Under the pieces are notes generated by a model. The model was not told the origin of the DNA and did not search any database. It was given only the letters and a program-made list of their open reading frames with translations. Below, piece by piece: positions 1 to 10,740 of a stretch of DNA of 64,000 nucleotides (positions are counted from its first letter, which is position 1; every line of letters starts with the position of its first letter). The stretch covers positions 14,880,001 through 14,944,000 of the forward strand of contig JBHGNT010000009.1 in the NCBI GenBank assembly GCA_043228905.1, written 5' to 3'. The position numbers were made by a program, and so were the translations under genes. This DNA is from Azolla caroliniana. Lineage: Eukaryota; Polypodiophyta.

Positions 1-2791
1 AAAGTGCCTAATAGAATGTCAGAGAGATGTCTCTTCCTGATACACCACAAGGTGATGCTGAAAATTGTCCCGAAGACAAACTCTAATGAGCATCATACTT
101 GTGGGCAATCTTGAAGTTGGTAGCCCTCATAGTTTAAGTAGCTCAGTTGGTTAGACAAAAGGACTGAAAATCATTGGGACAGAAGTTCAAATTCACTCCT
201 GAACAGTAAATTATTAGGTTCAAATCTAGTTTATATATTAGATGCAATTAAATCCACAAACATCTTGGACCTAAAGCCGTAGAGCACTCTACTTGTCTAA
301 TCGTAGCAGAAATTCTGGACAAATGATGTGGCCTACCTGTTCCAGAAAAATTTCACAACATTAGCACAAAACCAAACTACCTTTCACATCCAAAGATACA
401 AAATTTTGCCTTAAGTGTGGCGAGCAACCCACCCCATGAATAGGCTTTCGGGTCATATTTCTTTTTCAGGTCCCCATTCCCTGAACCCATGATGGATATT
501 AACTGAGACATAAAAGTCAACGAGAGGCAGGCAACTGTCAAGCGTGCTCGTATAGTATCTTATAACTTGGTTGACATCAGTATTAAGCCAAGATCTGACA
601 AAAGCCCCACACGATGTTGATTCATACCGGTTATATGACACAACCATGGTATTACTTCCCAACAAAGATATGCGGAATGCAAGTGCTTTAGAGCCTGATC
701 GTGGAGGCACCGTCAGATTCAATGTTCATGTAACTCTGGCGAATGGTCAAATTCTTCATGCAGAGTTCACTACTGACAATAAACTACTTGGGGACTAAAA
801 ACAAGAAACAAGATGCAAGTCTAACATGAGCCCATGGCATAATATCATAGGACTAGCATCATGTTGCCTCAATTCAATGTGTCTCCCAATCTGGACAGTC
901 TATGCAAAGAAAAAACATGGCACTGCGTGTCAAGGAGCCAACTTCACACACCTGGATCCCAAACTATTCAGCAAAACAGCTGTCCCTCTCAGATCCAATG
1001 ACAAAATTTATGTGCATGAGAGCTCATCTCTGGCTATAGATCAATGCTCCCCTAAGAACATATCATTGCACATAAGCACACCTGAACCCCAAACCAGGAA
1101 GTAAATCAGCTGTCCCTCCCAGATCCAATGACAGCATTCTGAAGTGCATGAACACTCATCTCTGGCTATAGATTGATTCTTCCATATGATGCCAACTACC
1201 TAAATGTGGGGGTCCATGGTAAAGCATCAATTGGAAAGGAGATGATCGCATTACTTCGAATATGACCAATATGGTCTTCCAATGAACTACACAGGGATTC
1301 AAGCAACGCTCAAAAATATCTCATGTCTAGATATTACCTCTGAAAAAGATGCTACATGTGATAACATGTTAACATGCCTCTTGAATACCCTGTTACCAAG
1401 AATTCATGTTCCATGCCATCCCTTTCAAGATGAGAATGAATACCATATTGCCTTGTTAGCCAAGCCTATGCATGTTTGTGTCTATATATACCAAACCACA
1501 TGCCCAAAAGCTTACATCAGTCTTCTATATATGGCAATGGACAGAACACTTGACTTTGAAGAGTATTCATGCATTATACAATATTAATAATACTTCTTAG
1601 TGCGAAAATCATGACCATATGATTCCATATACACCAAAGTATCATATATGAATCTTAACTTTTTGTTCAAGTATAAATAACAATTCATACAAAATACATA
1701 TATAGATATATATGGAAAGGATCTCCGTTTAGGTACCAATAAGCAATTTAGAGAGGTTTGTGGAAAATGCAGACGTTAAGACCAAAAACAGATACTGGGG
1801 TGAATTGCTGAAATTTCAGAAATATTCCAAAAACTTTACTGAAATTTTAGACCTTCTAATGAGCATGGGATTTGGAAAATAGGAAAGAAAACTCAGAGTG
1901 AGAGAACAAACTTGAATATTTTCAAGAACAATTGGGTTCAAGAACCCCATATGTTGGGAGCCATTTCAGATTTGTTTCACTAGAAAAAATTAAGTTTCCT
2001 CTGCAAACTGTTTCCATACCAAGCTTAATAAGCATATGTTCTTGTTACACTGATCTCGATAGATTTGAATAGGAGAACGGGATAAAAAATGATGCAGATG
2101 ATTTTGAATAGATATCAAGATGGTATTTTAATTTGTTCCATTGCAATCACTATTTTAGGGTGAACCTCTTCCTTTGAATTAGGGCCAAACTCTTCCTACA
2201 CAATGGTACCTTCTACAAAACAACTTTCCTCAAAGTAACCTCAACCATGATTTCAACTAATTTGCTTCACACAACTCTTACAGGAAATGGATATTCTTCA
2301 AAGAAATCTCAAAGTGATTCGAGACAACTGCTTTAATGTGAACTCTTTCTGCTGAAGAGCGTATATAGTTCTTTTCTTTTTCTCAACAAAACAGCTTTCT
2401 TCATAGTAATCTCAAAAACGATTTCTTTTCCAAGTGTTGGATGTAAGCCTTCACTGCTGAAAAAACCTATGTGGAGCTCTTTTCAGTGAATCAATCTGAG
2501 CAGTCATTTGAGCATATCTATCTTTTCAAAACGTTTAGTCTAGGTCTGGATGTTCTAGCTCTTCTTTTGCAGAAATAACACTACCTTTCTTGAAACAAAT
2601 GGAAATAGTGATTTCGTGTCCTTGAAAATTTCATGTTCACTGAACGTTTTCACACTCAGATAAATATTGCAATACTTCGTTCTTCAGAAGAAAAAGAAAG
2701 AACAAACATTGCAAAGTGAAAACAGTGATTTCCTTCCAAAATGCTTAATTCTTCAGTAGAGAAAGTGATCTATCTATCAAAGTCACCATAC
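1..2791 (-). other. Presumed first intron of MED14 plus unassigned sequence
   Basis: This AT-rich stretch lies downstream (on the minus strand) of the splice donor of MED14 exon 1, so at least its right part should be intron. I looked on the minus strand for the next conserved MED14 segment and did not find it. A plus-strand reading frame at 571-798 and an overlapping minus-strand frame at 453-722 are open but match no family I recognise. Apart from the tRNA-like piece at 132-205, nothing else can be assigned. Confidence 0.35.
132..205 (+). repeat. tRNA-Phe-like sequence (SINE head or tRNA relic)
   Basis: The stretch GTAGCTCAGTTGGTTAGAC looks like a D-arm/A-box. It is followed by CTGAAAATC, which resembles a Phe (GAA) anticodon loop, and then by AGTTCAAATTC, a B-box-like T-loop. 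I see no paired acceptor stem, so it is a pol III-derived repeat head or tRNA relic rather than a working tRNA gene. No clear tail or target duplication is visible. Confidence 0.5.
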
Positions 2792-3013
2792 CTGGCTACA
2801 CCATTTAGACAAGACGAGAAGACGAAGCAGACGCTGCCTAGTCTTGTTAATGAACTTGAGGAGACCGATCTTCTTCTCTGTGTCAGATCGCTCAGGACTG
2901 ATGTCACAGAGATCCTTGAAAGCGAGGAAGGAGCTCTCTGTGGTCCTCTTCACGAGCATGGAAAGGTCTACAGTCTGCTGGCCAGGTTGGAAGGCAAAGG
3001 CGGGGTCAGCCAT
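2792..3013 (-). CDS. MED14: MED14 (Mediator tail/backbone subunit), exon 1
   Basis: This is a 74-codon first exon. MED14 is the scaffold subunit of the nuclear Mediator complex, linking head, middle and tail modules between transcription factors and RNA polymerase II. The product has the plant MED14 N-terminal signature: GQQTVDLSMLV near residue 11, SDTEKKIGLLKF near residue 43, and RLLVLSKWCSQ at its end. The ATG at 3013 is chosen because it lies just before that homology; upstream codons in the same frame are Ser/Pro-rich and lack it. Coding ends at a CAG followed by GTATGG, a good phase-0 donor with GT at 2791-2790. The rest of the gene must continue toward and beyond position 1. The surrounding wording (DLCDISPERSD) differs from the flowering-plant version I know. 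Identification rests on motif recognition, not on a search. Confidence 0.8.
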
Positions 3014-3120
3014 GGAGGACGCAAGAAGTCCAGGGGAGGGGGAGGGAGACAAGTAAAGATGAAATGATCAGGTCGTCTTCCCTGAGCGAGACATTAGGGT
3101 TTTCCAATCTTCTTTTGCTT

Positions 3121-3253
3121 CTTAATCTGCTGCTGCTGCTGCTGCTGCTGAGCCAGTGCTACTTCGTCAGTGTCTTCGGATGTCTGTGGTCTGCCTACCT
3201 TTGCCTGCTACGCTTGCTTCTGATCCTTCTTCTACATCTGAGCAGCATCTGCT

Positions 3254-3284
<31 letters not shown>

Positions 3285-3431
3285 CGTCTCTGATGTTCTC
3301 TCTGCATATATGTATGTATGTATACTATACATTTTTTATGTACGTACGTACGTATGTATGTACATATGTACATACATGTGTATTTCTTTCTTCTGTGGCG
3401 CTCGCTGCCAAATAAAAAAGGCATCCATACA

Positions 3432-3460
<29 letters not shown>
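3121..3460. repeat. Simple repeats in the presumed MED14 leader/promoter
   Basis: Three kinds of simple repeat lie directly upstream of the MED14 start. They are a (TGC)n run at about 3127-3150, a (CTCCTG)n run at about 3255-3285, and TATG/TACG/CATA tetranucleotide runs at 3306-3384 and 3425-3460. On the minus strand the first two read as CAG- and GAG-type repeats. They may be part of the 5' untranslated leader; no long coding frame supports translation. Confidence 0.6.
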
Positions 3461-3462
<2 letters not shown>

Positions 3463-3476
3463 TGATATAAGAAATA

Positions 3477-3788
3477 GGGAAAAGTACCAGGATACCCCTA
3501 GAAGTTCGTCTATTTACCAGAATGCCCTTGGAAGTTCTAAATTTACCAAACTACCCCTATGTCCAAAAAATACACTTTATAAAGTAATTATACACTCAAA
3601 TCTTTGGTAAATAGGGCTAGTTTGGGTCCATTGCTTCTATCTTTGGTAAATAGGGCTTGTAGATTTGAGTGTATAATTACTTTATAAAGTGTAATTTTTT
3701 GGATATAGGGGTAGTTTGGTAAATTTGGAACTTCCAGGGGCATTTTGGTAAATAGACGAACTTCCAAGGGTATCTTGGTACTTTTCCC
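3477..3788. mobile_element. MITE with long terminal inverted repeats and a 9-bp target duplication
   Basis: A 312-bp palindromic element. Its left arm begins GGGAAAAGTACC and its right arm ends GGTACTTTTCCC. The arms are near-identical inverted copies of roughly 140 bp, differing at scattered bases and small indels. It is flanked on both sides by TAAGAAATA (3468-3476 and 3789-3797). The 9-bp duplication fits a Mutator-like (MULE) non-autonomous element. It has no coding capacity. Its position, under 500 bp upstream of the MED14 start codon, means it could affect that promoter. Confidence 0.85.
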
Positions 3789-3797
3789 TAAGAAATA

Positions 3798-4578
3798 TTT
3801 ATGCGTTGTCGTCGTCGTCATCTGCATTCTTCTTTTGATCCTTCTACAACTAACCTCTGTCTCTGTCCTCGACGTTTCTATTTGCTACCAAATAATAATT
3901 AATTAGGCTTGGTGAGGAAATCTCAGACACGGACGGTGCAGAACACGTTTCGAATGGTGTGTGTGATCTGCACCATTCGATCTCATCAATATGGTATTTG
4001 TTAATTGAAAAGCTCCTCATCATGTGATTTACAACTTGTGATACGTCTGATATATTCTTTCACATATACTATACATGTGCTTAGGCCATAGATATTGAAC
4101 TTAACAGTAATGACCATTCCTCTTCAATGGTAAATCTAGTGTCAATACGGTGTACTAAGTAAGTCCACTACCCATTCCTCTTCCATACTTTGTAAACAAT
4201 GAATGTTATTTATAACTATTGTTTTAATGAGTTGATTAGATTTGGCACGATGAACTCATTGGGAACTTTCCATTGAATGATGAAGATTCAAATAATGATG
4301 TTATGATGCATGAGATAAGTCAAAAGTGATATAATGTTACAAATATTAAATGTATAAAAAACGTCTAAATGCTTAAATTTTAGAAAGCAATTGGGGAAGC
4401 CCAAAATTTGATGAAGCATTGTACTCTTTGTGCAAGAATCCAAGTGCAAAATGCAAGACTTTGTACAAAACGGCATAAAGGCCTTCTATGCATATATGAT
4501 AGAAAAATAGGGAAGACTACTAGTTTTTCTTTAAGTTGTGAATCTAGCAAGTGAGCTAGACATAAGGGATACACTAAA
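3798..4578. other. Unassigned AT-rich DNA with a fragment of a dispersed repeat
   Basis: No gene is recognisable here. The segment 3984-4036 (AATATGGTATTTGTTAATTG and onward to TGTGATTTACAACTT) is nearly the same as part of the 272-bp tandem repeat at 17658-18190. It is therefore a displaced third copy on the same strand. Confidence 0.5.
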
Positions 4579-4583
4579 TCTAC

Positions 4584-4996
4584 TATTGAGATACAAGCTC
4601 AACATTGGGTGCGCAAACGGGTGTGTAACGCAATGCATAGACTGGGTGCGTAAAACTGTACGCACAACATGGCCGTAGCGGTGTGTAAACCGAGAGGCCA
4701 TTAGAATATTATTCCTCGTAAGGAATAATTTTGGGAGTTAGTGTAGAAGGCTCATTTATGAGCAGTCAAGTATTGTTAGTACTTGTGTCAGCCCAATAGT
4801 CGGGGCTTGTATAAAAGGTGCTCACTGAGCACGAAGTACATAGACAGAGAACATACATAGATTTATTTTTTAATATAGTTTTTGTTCTGCTTGTCGTCTC
4901 TATCTCTGTGATTTCTACGTTTTTTATCAAACTGTCATACTTCCGAATTGAGTATTTTGTGTCTTACATACGCTTCCGCACACGTATTCTTTTACA
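4584..4996 (+). repeat. 5' LTR of copia copy 1
   Basis: A 413-bp LTR that starts TATTGAGATACAAG and ends TTCTTTTACA. It contains a TATA-like TATAAAAGG near 4811. The start is TA rather than the usual TG; the related copia copy 2 has TGTTGAGATAC, so the second base is probably a mutation present in both LTRs of this copy. Confidence 0.9.
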
Positions 4997-5008
4997 TGGT
5001 ATCAGAGC
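4997..5008 (+). promoter_or_regulatory. Primer-binding site, initiator-Met tRNA type
   Basis: TGGTATCAGAGC lies immediately after the 5' LTR. It is the standard plant copia minus-strand primer site complementary to the 3' end of initiator-Met tRNA. Confidence 0.9.
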
Positions 5009-5098
5009 GCGAGGGTTGAGACTCCTTTGTAGCCGACATAAAAGCTTGTGATAAGATAGAGTTAAGTTATTGTTTTTCGAAAAGGATAAGACAACAAT

Positions 5099-5990
5099 AT
5101 GGATAGAGGAATGGGATGCTCGCTACCGACTGAGGAGCTTGATAGGAGCAACTACGCATCTTGGTCGTACAAGATGCACTAGTACCTGCTTGGTCATGGT
5201 TACTGGAGTTATGTCGAAGGAGCTAATGATACAACACCCAAATCGACACACAGAGATTTTTTGACTTGGGAACAAGCGGCAAGCAGAGTTCTTTACTGCT
5301 TGCGTCCTGTGTGAGCGACCAGCTCTTGAGCTACATTCGAGATGCTAAGACGCCAAAGGACACGTGGGCGACTCTCAAGAGGATTTTCGCCTCTAGCACA
5401 ATGACCAAGAAGTTGTAGCTCAGGTAGGAGCTCAACAATGTCCAATAGAAAGATCTTTCTGTGGCCGATTACACGGCCTGAATCAAGGAAATCTGTGATT
5501 CCCTCGCCTCCGTCAACGTGAACGTCGAGGAGGATGAAATGGTGCAGGTTTGTCTTGGAGGGTTAGCGTCAAAGTTTGGAGCACTCCGAACGGCAGTCTG
5601 CACAAGGGAGAATACGCCCTTGTTCTTCGAGCTTCAATCAATGTTGCTCGTGGAGGAAAATCACGCGGGTGCGTCGACGAGTACGCACGCCGACGACAAG
5701 ATGTTGTACACAGAGGAAGATAGGCCCCGTGGTCGTGGCGGACGAGGCGGATCGACGTGCAATGGAGGCGGCCGAAAGGAGCAGAACGCGCGGCATAATT
5801 GAAATGTCAAAAGCAATTCTGAACCCTCCGGAAGCAAGGGGAGTCATAGTGGCACCGGAAGCCGGCAAGAGAAGGTCGCGACGGATCGCTGGTATTGTGG
5901 CAAGAAAGGCCACAGAGAGAGCAAGTGCTGGAAAAAAAAGAGCTGATTTGGACAAAGCCGGATCGAGCAGAAGAGACGCAGGATGACGTC
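5099..5990 (+). pseudogene. Copia gag, broken
   Basis: From the ATG at 5099 the frame gives a UBN2/copia-type Gag: LDRSNYASWSYKM, then DTWATLKRIFAS, then DEMVQVCLGGLASKF, then a Gly/Arg-rich stretch (RPRGRGGRGG). Several in-frame stops (for example after KMH and in ELNNVQ*KDL) and at least one frameshift break it. The nucleocapsid knuckle near 5888-5932 reads RWYCGKKGHRESKC. The first Cys of the CX2CX4HX4C motif has become Arg, so zinc binding would be lost as well. Gag normally assembles the cytoplasmic virus-like particle. Confidence 0.85.
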
Positions 5991-6059
5991 AGAAATCGCA
6001 CAATGTTGAGGGCTCCGAACGAACCGGAAATGGATCGGGCCCAACCTTCATAATGAAGC

Positions 6060-7682
6060 ACAAGGCCAATTCGATGGCCGTGAACAGCTCGAAATCGAGC
6101 GAGGTGTGGCTTGTTGATTCCAGAGCATCAAATCATATGATGAGTCACGAGGAGTGGAGAAACTAGAAAAACAAGGAGTGGTCGAAACGGGAGACGACAC
6201 TCCGCATACCATCGAACATGTTGGTGAAGTTCCCCTCAATCACGTCGGGCAGAAAGGGAAACTCATGAACGTGTTGCACGTCCCGACAATAACCAAGAAC
6301 CTGGTGTCGGTCGGACAGATTGTCGACCATGGGATGCAAGTTCGATTCACGCACCTTGGGTGCTACATCGAAGAGGAAGGCCAAGTCATCATGCAAGGGT
6401 GCCATGAAGGGAGGATGTTCATCCTTGACACCAACCAAGCCGAAACCGTGTTGTTCGCGAAAGGACAAAAGGTCGAATCGATATCGACCTATGGCACAAG
6501 CGGTTCGACCACGTTAAGTTCCCACAGCTTCGTGAAATGCAGACGAAGAGCATTGTTTTAGGTTTGCCGAAATTTCGTGGCCAGGATGGCCAAGTCTGCG
6601 AAGCCTACCAACTAGGGAAGCAGCCCGACTTCCGTTCCCAAACGAGCGTAATCAGAGTCGAAATCCGCTCGACTTAATCTATTCGGATGTGTGGGGACCG
6701 GCACGGAACATGAGTCTCGGTGGAAGCCGTTACTTCGTAACCTTCATCGATGACTTCACGCGGCACACCTAGGCGTGCTTGATCACGAAAAAGAGCGAAG
6801 TCTTCGCGTGGTTCCTGAAGGTGAAGAGCCTTGTTGAAAGGGAAACTGGGTGTAAGATCAAGTGCCTACGGTCCGATGGCGGGAAGGAGTACTTCTCCGA
6901 CCAGTTCACAAGTTATCTACAGAAGGAAAGGATTCAACGTGGCCGAACAGAAGAATCGAACGATCGAAGAAGCTGCCAGGGCAATGCTTGAAGAGAAGCA
7001 TATGCCAAAGTTTTACTAAGCTGAAGCCGTAAGGACGACATTTACTTGCAAAATCGGACTTCTGTTAATGGTGGAGTGTCGCCACATGAGTTGTATTACA
7101 GGAAGAAGCCAAACATGGCACACCTGAGGATTTTCGGCAACATTGCGTATGTGCATGTGCCGAAGGAGAAGAGGAGGAAGTTGGACGCCAAAGCCGAGAA
7201 GTGTATATTGGTTGGCTATTCAAATGAGCAGAAGGGGTATAAGTGCTATAACCCCCGAACAAAGGAAGTTCGCATAAGCCGAGATGTCCTGTTCGAAGAG
7301 TCCACTTCGTGGTACTTGCCTTCACCTCTAATACCTCATGACTCCATTCCGAATTCTGAAGAAGAGGTCAGCAAGGCCGAGTTGCCTCTGTGTGATGAGG
7401 AAATCAAAGCTCTGACAGAGAGTCCGATCTCATTTCGGCCAAGTGGGCCGAATAAGGGGTTGGGCCGAGATGGCCAACCAAATGAAGAGCCGGCGAGTAG
7501 AAGAAGAAAATGTCGGAATACGATTTTGGCAGTGCTGAGTCATATCGGAGCGAATCTAACTTCGGACCGATCGAGAAGGAACCTCCACGAAAGAGGTCAA
7601 AATCGGCTAGAAAGGTCGTGAAATCGGGTAATCACGAATTACACAGATCTACCCGCCTAAAGAACCTTGTAAAAAGATATGG
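6060..7682 (+). pseudogene. Copia pol part 1: protease and integrase, broken
   Basis: The protease region has VWLVDSRASNHM, where the usual D-S/T-G has become DSR, so the catalytic loop is damaged. Next comes the pre-integrase (GAG_pre-integrs) motif LWHKRFDHVKFPQL near 6496. The integrase core follows: DVWGPA near 6690, FIDDFTRHT near 6745, and CLRSDGGKEYFSD near 6860. Then NGGVSPHELYYRKKPNMAHL and the C-terminal GYKCYNPRTKEV. Stops and frameshifts occur throughout. The frame stops being copia at the gypsy A insertion and resumes at 14774 (RYG then YNKYMAHHY). Confidence 0.85.
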
Positions 7683-8356
7683 TGTTGTGGAGAAAACCGT
7701 CCCTAGGCGGAAACTAGGTATAACCGTCCCTACACATGGGCACAAGTTTTGTTGTATAGTACGCAGATAGGTACAAGTCGGGTGAGGTGAAATCCTAGGT
7801 AGCATGCATTCATTAGGAGAAAATCGAGGTGTATCCCTATCCGAAAGGACAGAGAATAAACATGATGTAACTGGTGGTAACGACCTCCCTCCTTGGGCTA
7901 TAAAAGAGAGGGAGAGGTATTGTAGAAGGGGGGGGGGGGGGGGGGGATCGCGTTTTGTAGAGGACGAAGTGCTGCAGGACTGAAGTCGAGCTCTTCTCCT
8001 CTATCTTCTCAATAGTTGTTCTGTACAGGTTTTCAGGAGGCTGACTCTGCTCCGCGGAACGCCCGAGTGCTTCCGGTAGAGTCTGCATCTCGTGTTCTGT
8101 GTTTGTGGGCGTGTGTGCAGGCGTCGGAGCCTATCACTCATCGGCTTGCCGGTTGTAACTCCTTGATTTATTTACACATAAACATTCGTTCTGCCTCCAT
8201 TGTTTAGAGTTAGTTGCAACTCCTGTGAATTTGTGTGTCGGTGCGCGTGTGAAGTAAATATGTAGTTTCCTTCCCCTCTTCTCATTCGGTTATTTCTCGG
8301 TTCGAGACCCCCGTGGTCCCGCCTCGTTCTCCATGCACGCATGTAACAACGCAACA
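7683..8356 (+). repeat. 5' LTR of gypsy A
   Basis: A 674-bp LTR. It has the TATA box CTATAAAAGAG near 7899 and a run of about 20 G residues at roughly 7927-7946, which lies where the transcript would be expected to start. It ends ACAACGCAACA and is followed by TATTTGGTGAACC, the lineage's primer-site-like sequence. Confidence 0.9.
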
Positions 8357-8401
8357 TATTTGGTGAACCTGACGTGAAACAGGCGGCAGAGGAATAGGAA
8401 G

Positions 8402-9405
8402 ATGAGAGGGTTAGATCTTGCAAAAGCCATGGCTTCGGCTGTGGATCGGATAGTGAGTATGCACGAAGGCACATGCGCCCTCGATAGGGCTATTGAAGCA
8501 GTCGTCGGCACGATAGGCCGGTTCGGTGGGAAGGACGCCACGAGCTATTTGGCGGCTTACTGAGCCAAAATGGTGATGAGGGACATCCCGGAGGACAAGC
8601 GACTGGCCGGATTCCCATGGGTGGCGATGCCGGGCATCCACGCGGAGGTGCTTGAGATACGGGCTGAGAGTCGGACCTGGAAGAGTTTGAAGGTCGGCTC
8701 CTTGAAAAATACGGGCTTGACGACACACTTCGGCTATCGAAGCAGGACTTCATGGAATGGGTGGAGACCCCCGAAAAGGGGAGAAACGCGTCGGTGCTCC
8801 TTCGGGATTTTGAAGAACGCTTCGCACATCTTTCGGCGCTGGACAAGACCGTACTGGACACAAGTCGTGTCCTATTGTTCGTTAAATCAGTGGATGTAAG
8901 AGACCGGGAGCAAGTGGGCTTCGTGTTGGAGATTGATGACGGCCTAACAACCGACTGGGCTGTGGTAAAGTGAGTCTACAACCGTTTTGACAAACGGCGT
9001 GAGTGGGTCGATAAAGGCTTGACGGGGGCGGGTTCTGTTGCGACAAGGAAGGTCGAGGTACCCCCACCGGCGCGAAGGGAAGAGACCCGAGATTGGCTCG
9101 AGACCGGCTCGACTTTGACTAGCATGGTCAAAGGCTCGTTCGGAGGAGCGGCTCTGGAGGAACTGACTCAGATGGTGAGGGACCTCTAGATTGCACAAGC
9201 ACGGAGGGACGACGGCGAACAAGTCTGTGACCGAAGGCCTCCGGCTGGGAACCGGTGCTTGTGGTGCGACGCGGTCGGCCACACCCGAAAGGACTGCGGG
9301 GACTTCACCGAAGCGATAAGAGCTAACGTGGTGTACCTATGGAATGGTCGGGTGCACGCTATCGAGACCCGAAGGGCCCTGGATCTGAATGTTGGATGAG
9401 GGGGT
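8402..9405 (+). pseudogene. Gypsy A gag with CCHC zinc knuckle, broken
   Basis: Starts MRGLDLAKAMASAVDRI. It continues with IGRFGGKDATSYL, MPGIHAEVLE and RNASVLLRDFEERFAHL, matching the gag of copies B and C position by position. A stop follows SYLAAY and the frame shifts near 8700. The nucleocapsid knuckle CLWCDAVGHTRKDC near 9260 keeps all four ligands. Further stops follow. Confidence 0.8.
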
Positions 9406-10533
9406 ATGAAATGGCTAATGGAAGAAGCAGCGGCTCGCCACGCGGAGACCGTCCACTACTCGGCGTCGGCTGGAATCCGGGTCGGAAGTGATGAAGTCCG
9501 GAAAACGAAGGACTCTAGGTTCTGGCCGTTGATGCTGGAAGGCCTCGTCGGCGTACGGCTGAGGAAAGAGGAAGCGGACCATGCGAAAAGACGGATCCGG
9601 GAGGTAACCGAGTGGAGTGACCTGGTCGAAGAGAAGACGGGCTTTGTGGAAGCCACGTGCCAGAACTACGAGGTTCTGGTGGAAGACAAGCGCGCGGGAA
9701 AGACCGGGGGGGGGGGGGGCGGACCCTCACAACGGTATGAGAACCGGTTCGGGCCGAAGCAGAATGATGTCGGTGCATCTGGCGCACCGGACAAGGCCAA
9801 GAAGGCCGGTTATCGGTTGAGCATGGAGATCGAAAGAACCACGGACCTACGAAAGGTCTTGGAGGAACGGATCCTCGACAGCAAAGTGGAGTTGTCGCTG
9901 AGGGAAGTGCTCAGTATCGCCAAGAAGGAGTTCCACGAGTCCATCGTAGACTTGGTGAAGCGGAAAAGGCTTTCGATGGAGCCCGAGCCGGAGAAGCCGG
10001 TGGAGGTGCGAACGACGCACCTAGAAGACATAGCCCTGGAGGACGAATTGGCGGAAAGCCACCACTCGAGGCTACATCGGGCTAGGGCCACTACGGAAAC
10101 CCCTGTTCGGATTGGGGACGTCTAGGAGCCGGTGGTGGTGTTGGTAGACCACGGTTCGGAGATCAACTTGATGTCCATGGACTTCTATAAGAAGGGAAAG
10201 TGGCCGATCAACACCAAGCACGGGTGGAAGATATGGGCAGCAACGCGCGCCATGGAGGGGCTACACAGAGCCTACTCGAATGTACGAGTGAAAATCGGCG
10301 ATGTCGAGATCGATCAACACTTCTTCGTGCAGGAGACGTCCTCGCATCCGGTGATACTCAGAGAACCGTACATCACGGCGGCGCGCATGGAGACAAAGGT
10401 GCCAGACAACGGTTCGGCATATGCACGAGTCAAGAGCCAGGATGGGCGTCACTCGGTCCAGTTCCTGACGGTGAGACCGAACCATGAGCGTAACCGCGAG
10501 ACCCTCGATGGCAAAAACCGAGGGGATTTTTAG
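9406..10533 (+). pseudogene. Gypsy A gag-protease linker and aspartic protease
   Basis: A long open frame (to 10125) covers a charged linker conserved in copies C and D (YSASAGIRVGSDE, DPVEEKTGFVEA-like text, a G-run-expanded Gly stretch near 9709). The protease follows with VLVDHGSEINLMS near 10141 and PVILREPYITAARMETK near 10346. The catalytic triplet is DHG rather than DSG/DTG, as in copies C and D. One TAG at 10123-10125 separates the linker from the protease. Confidence 0.75.
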
Positions 10534-10740
10534 AGAGGGCTATCAAGGCGTGGGGCTGCAATAGTCCGGACACCCCAGAAAAACCCCACAGATGTACTAT
10601 AGGCAAAAAGACCTGTACCATAGGTAGGAAATTTTGGTTCTCCGATAGCGGAGGTTGTACGATAGCCGTCATAGTTGGCCGGGAAAAGAAGCGGGCAGAG
10701 GAGCGACTTCGGGCATGCGGAGTCCTCGGCCTTAAAGAGG

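Noticed and set aside
132-205. A functional tRNA-Phe gene
   Set aside because: A- and B-box-like text and a GAA-like loop are present, but the acceptor stem and the anticodon stem do not pair properly.
453-798. Overlapping open frames on both strands as a host exon
   Set aside because: Neither frame matches a family I know, splice sites are not clear, and the region is expected to be MED14 intron; left as unassigned.
3064-3465. Leu-rich open frame upstream of MED14 resembling a membrane protein
   Set aside because: It is a translation of CTG, CTCCTG and TATG simple repeats; no signal or domain is supported, and it overlaps the presumed leader.
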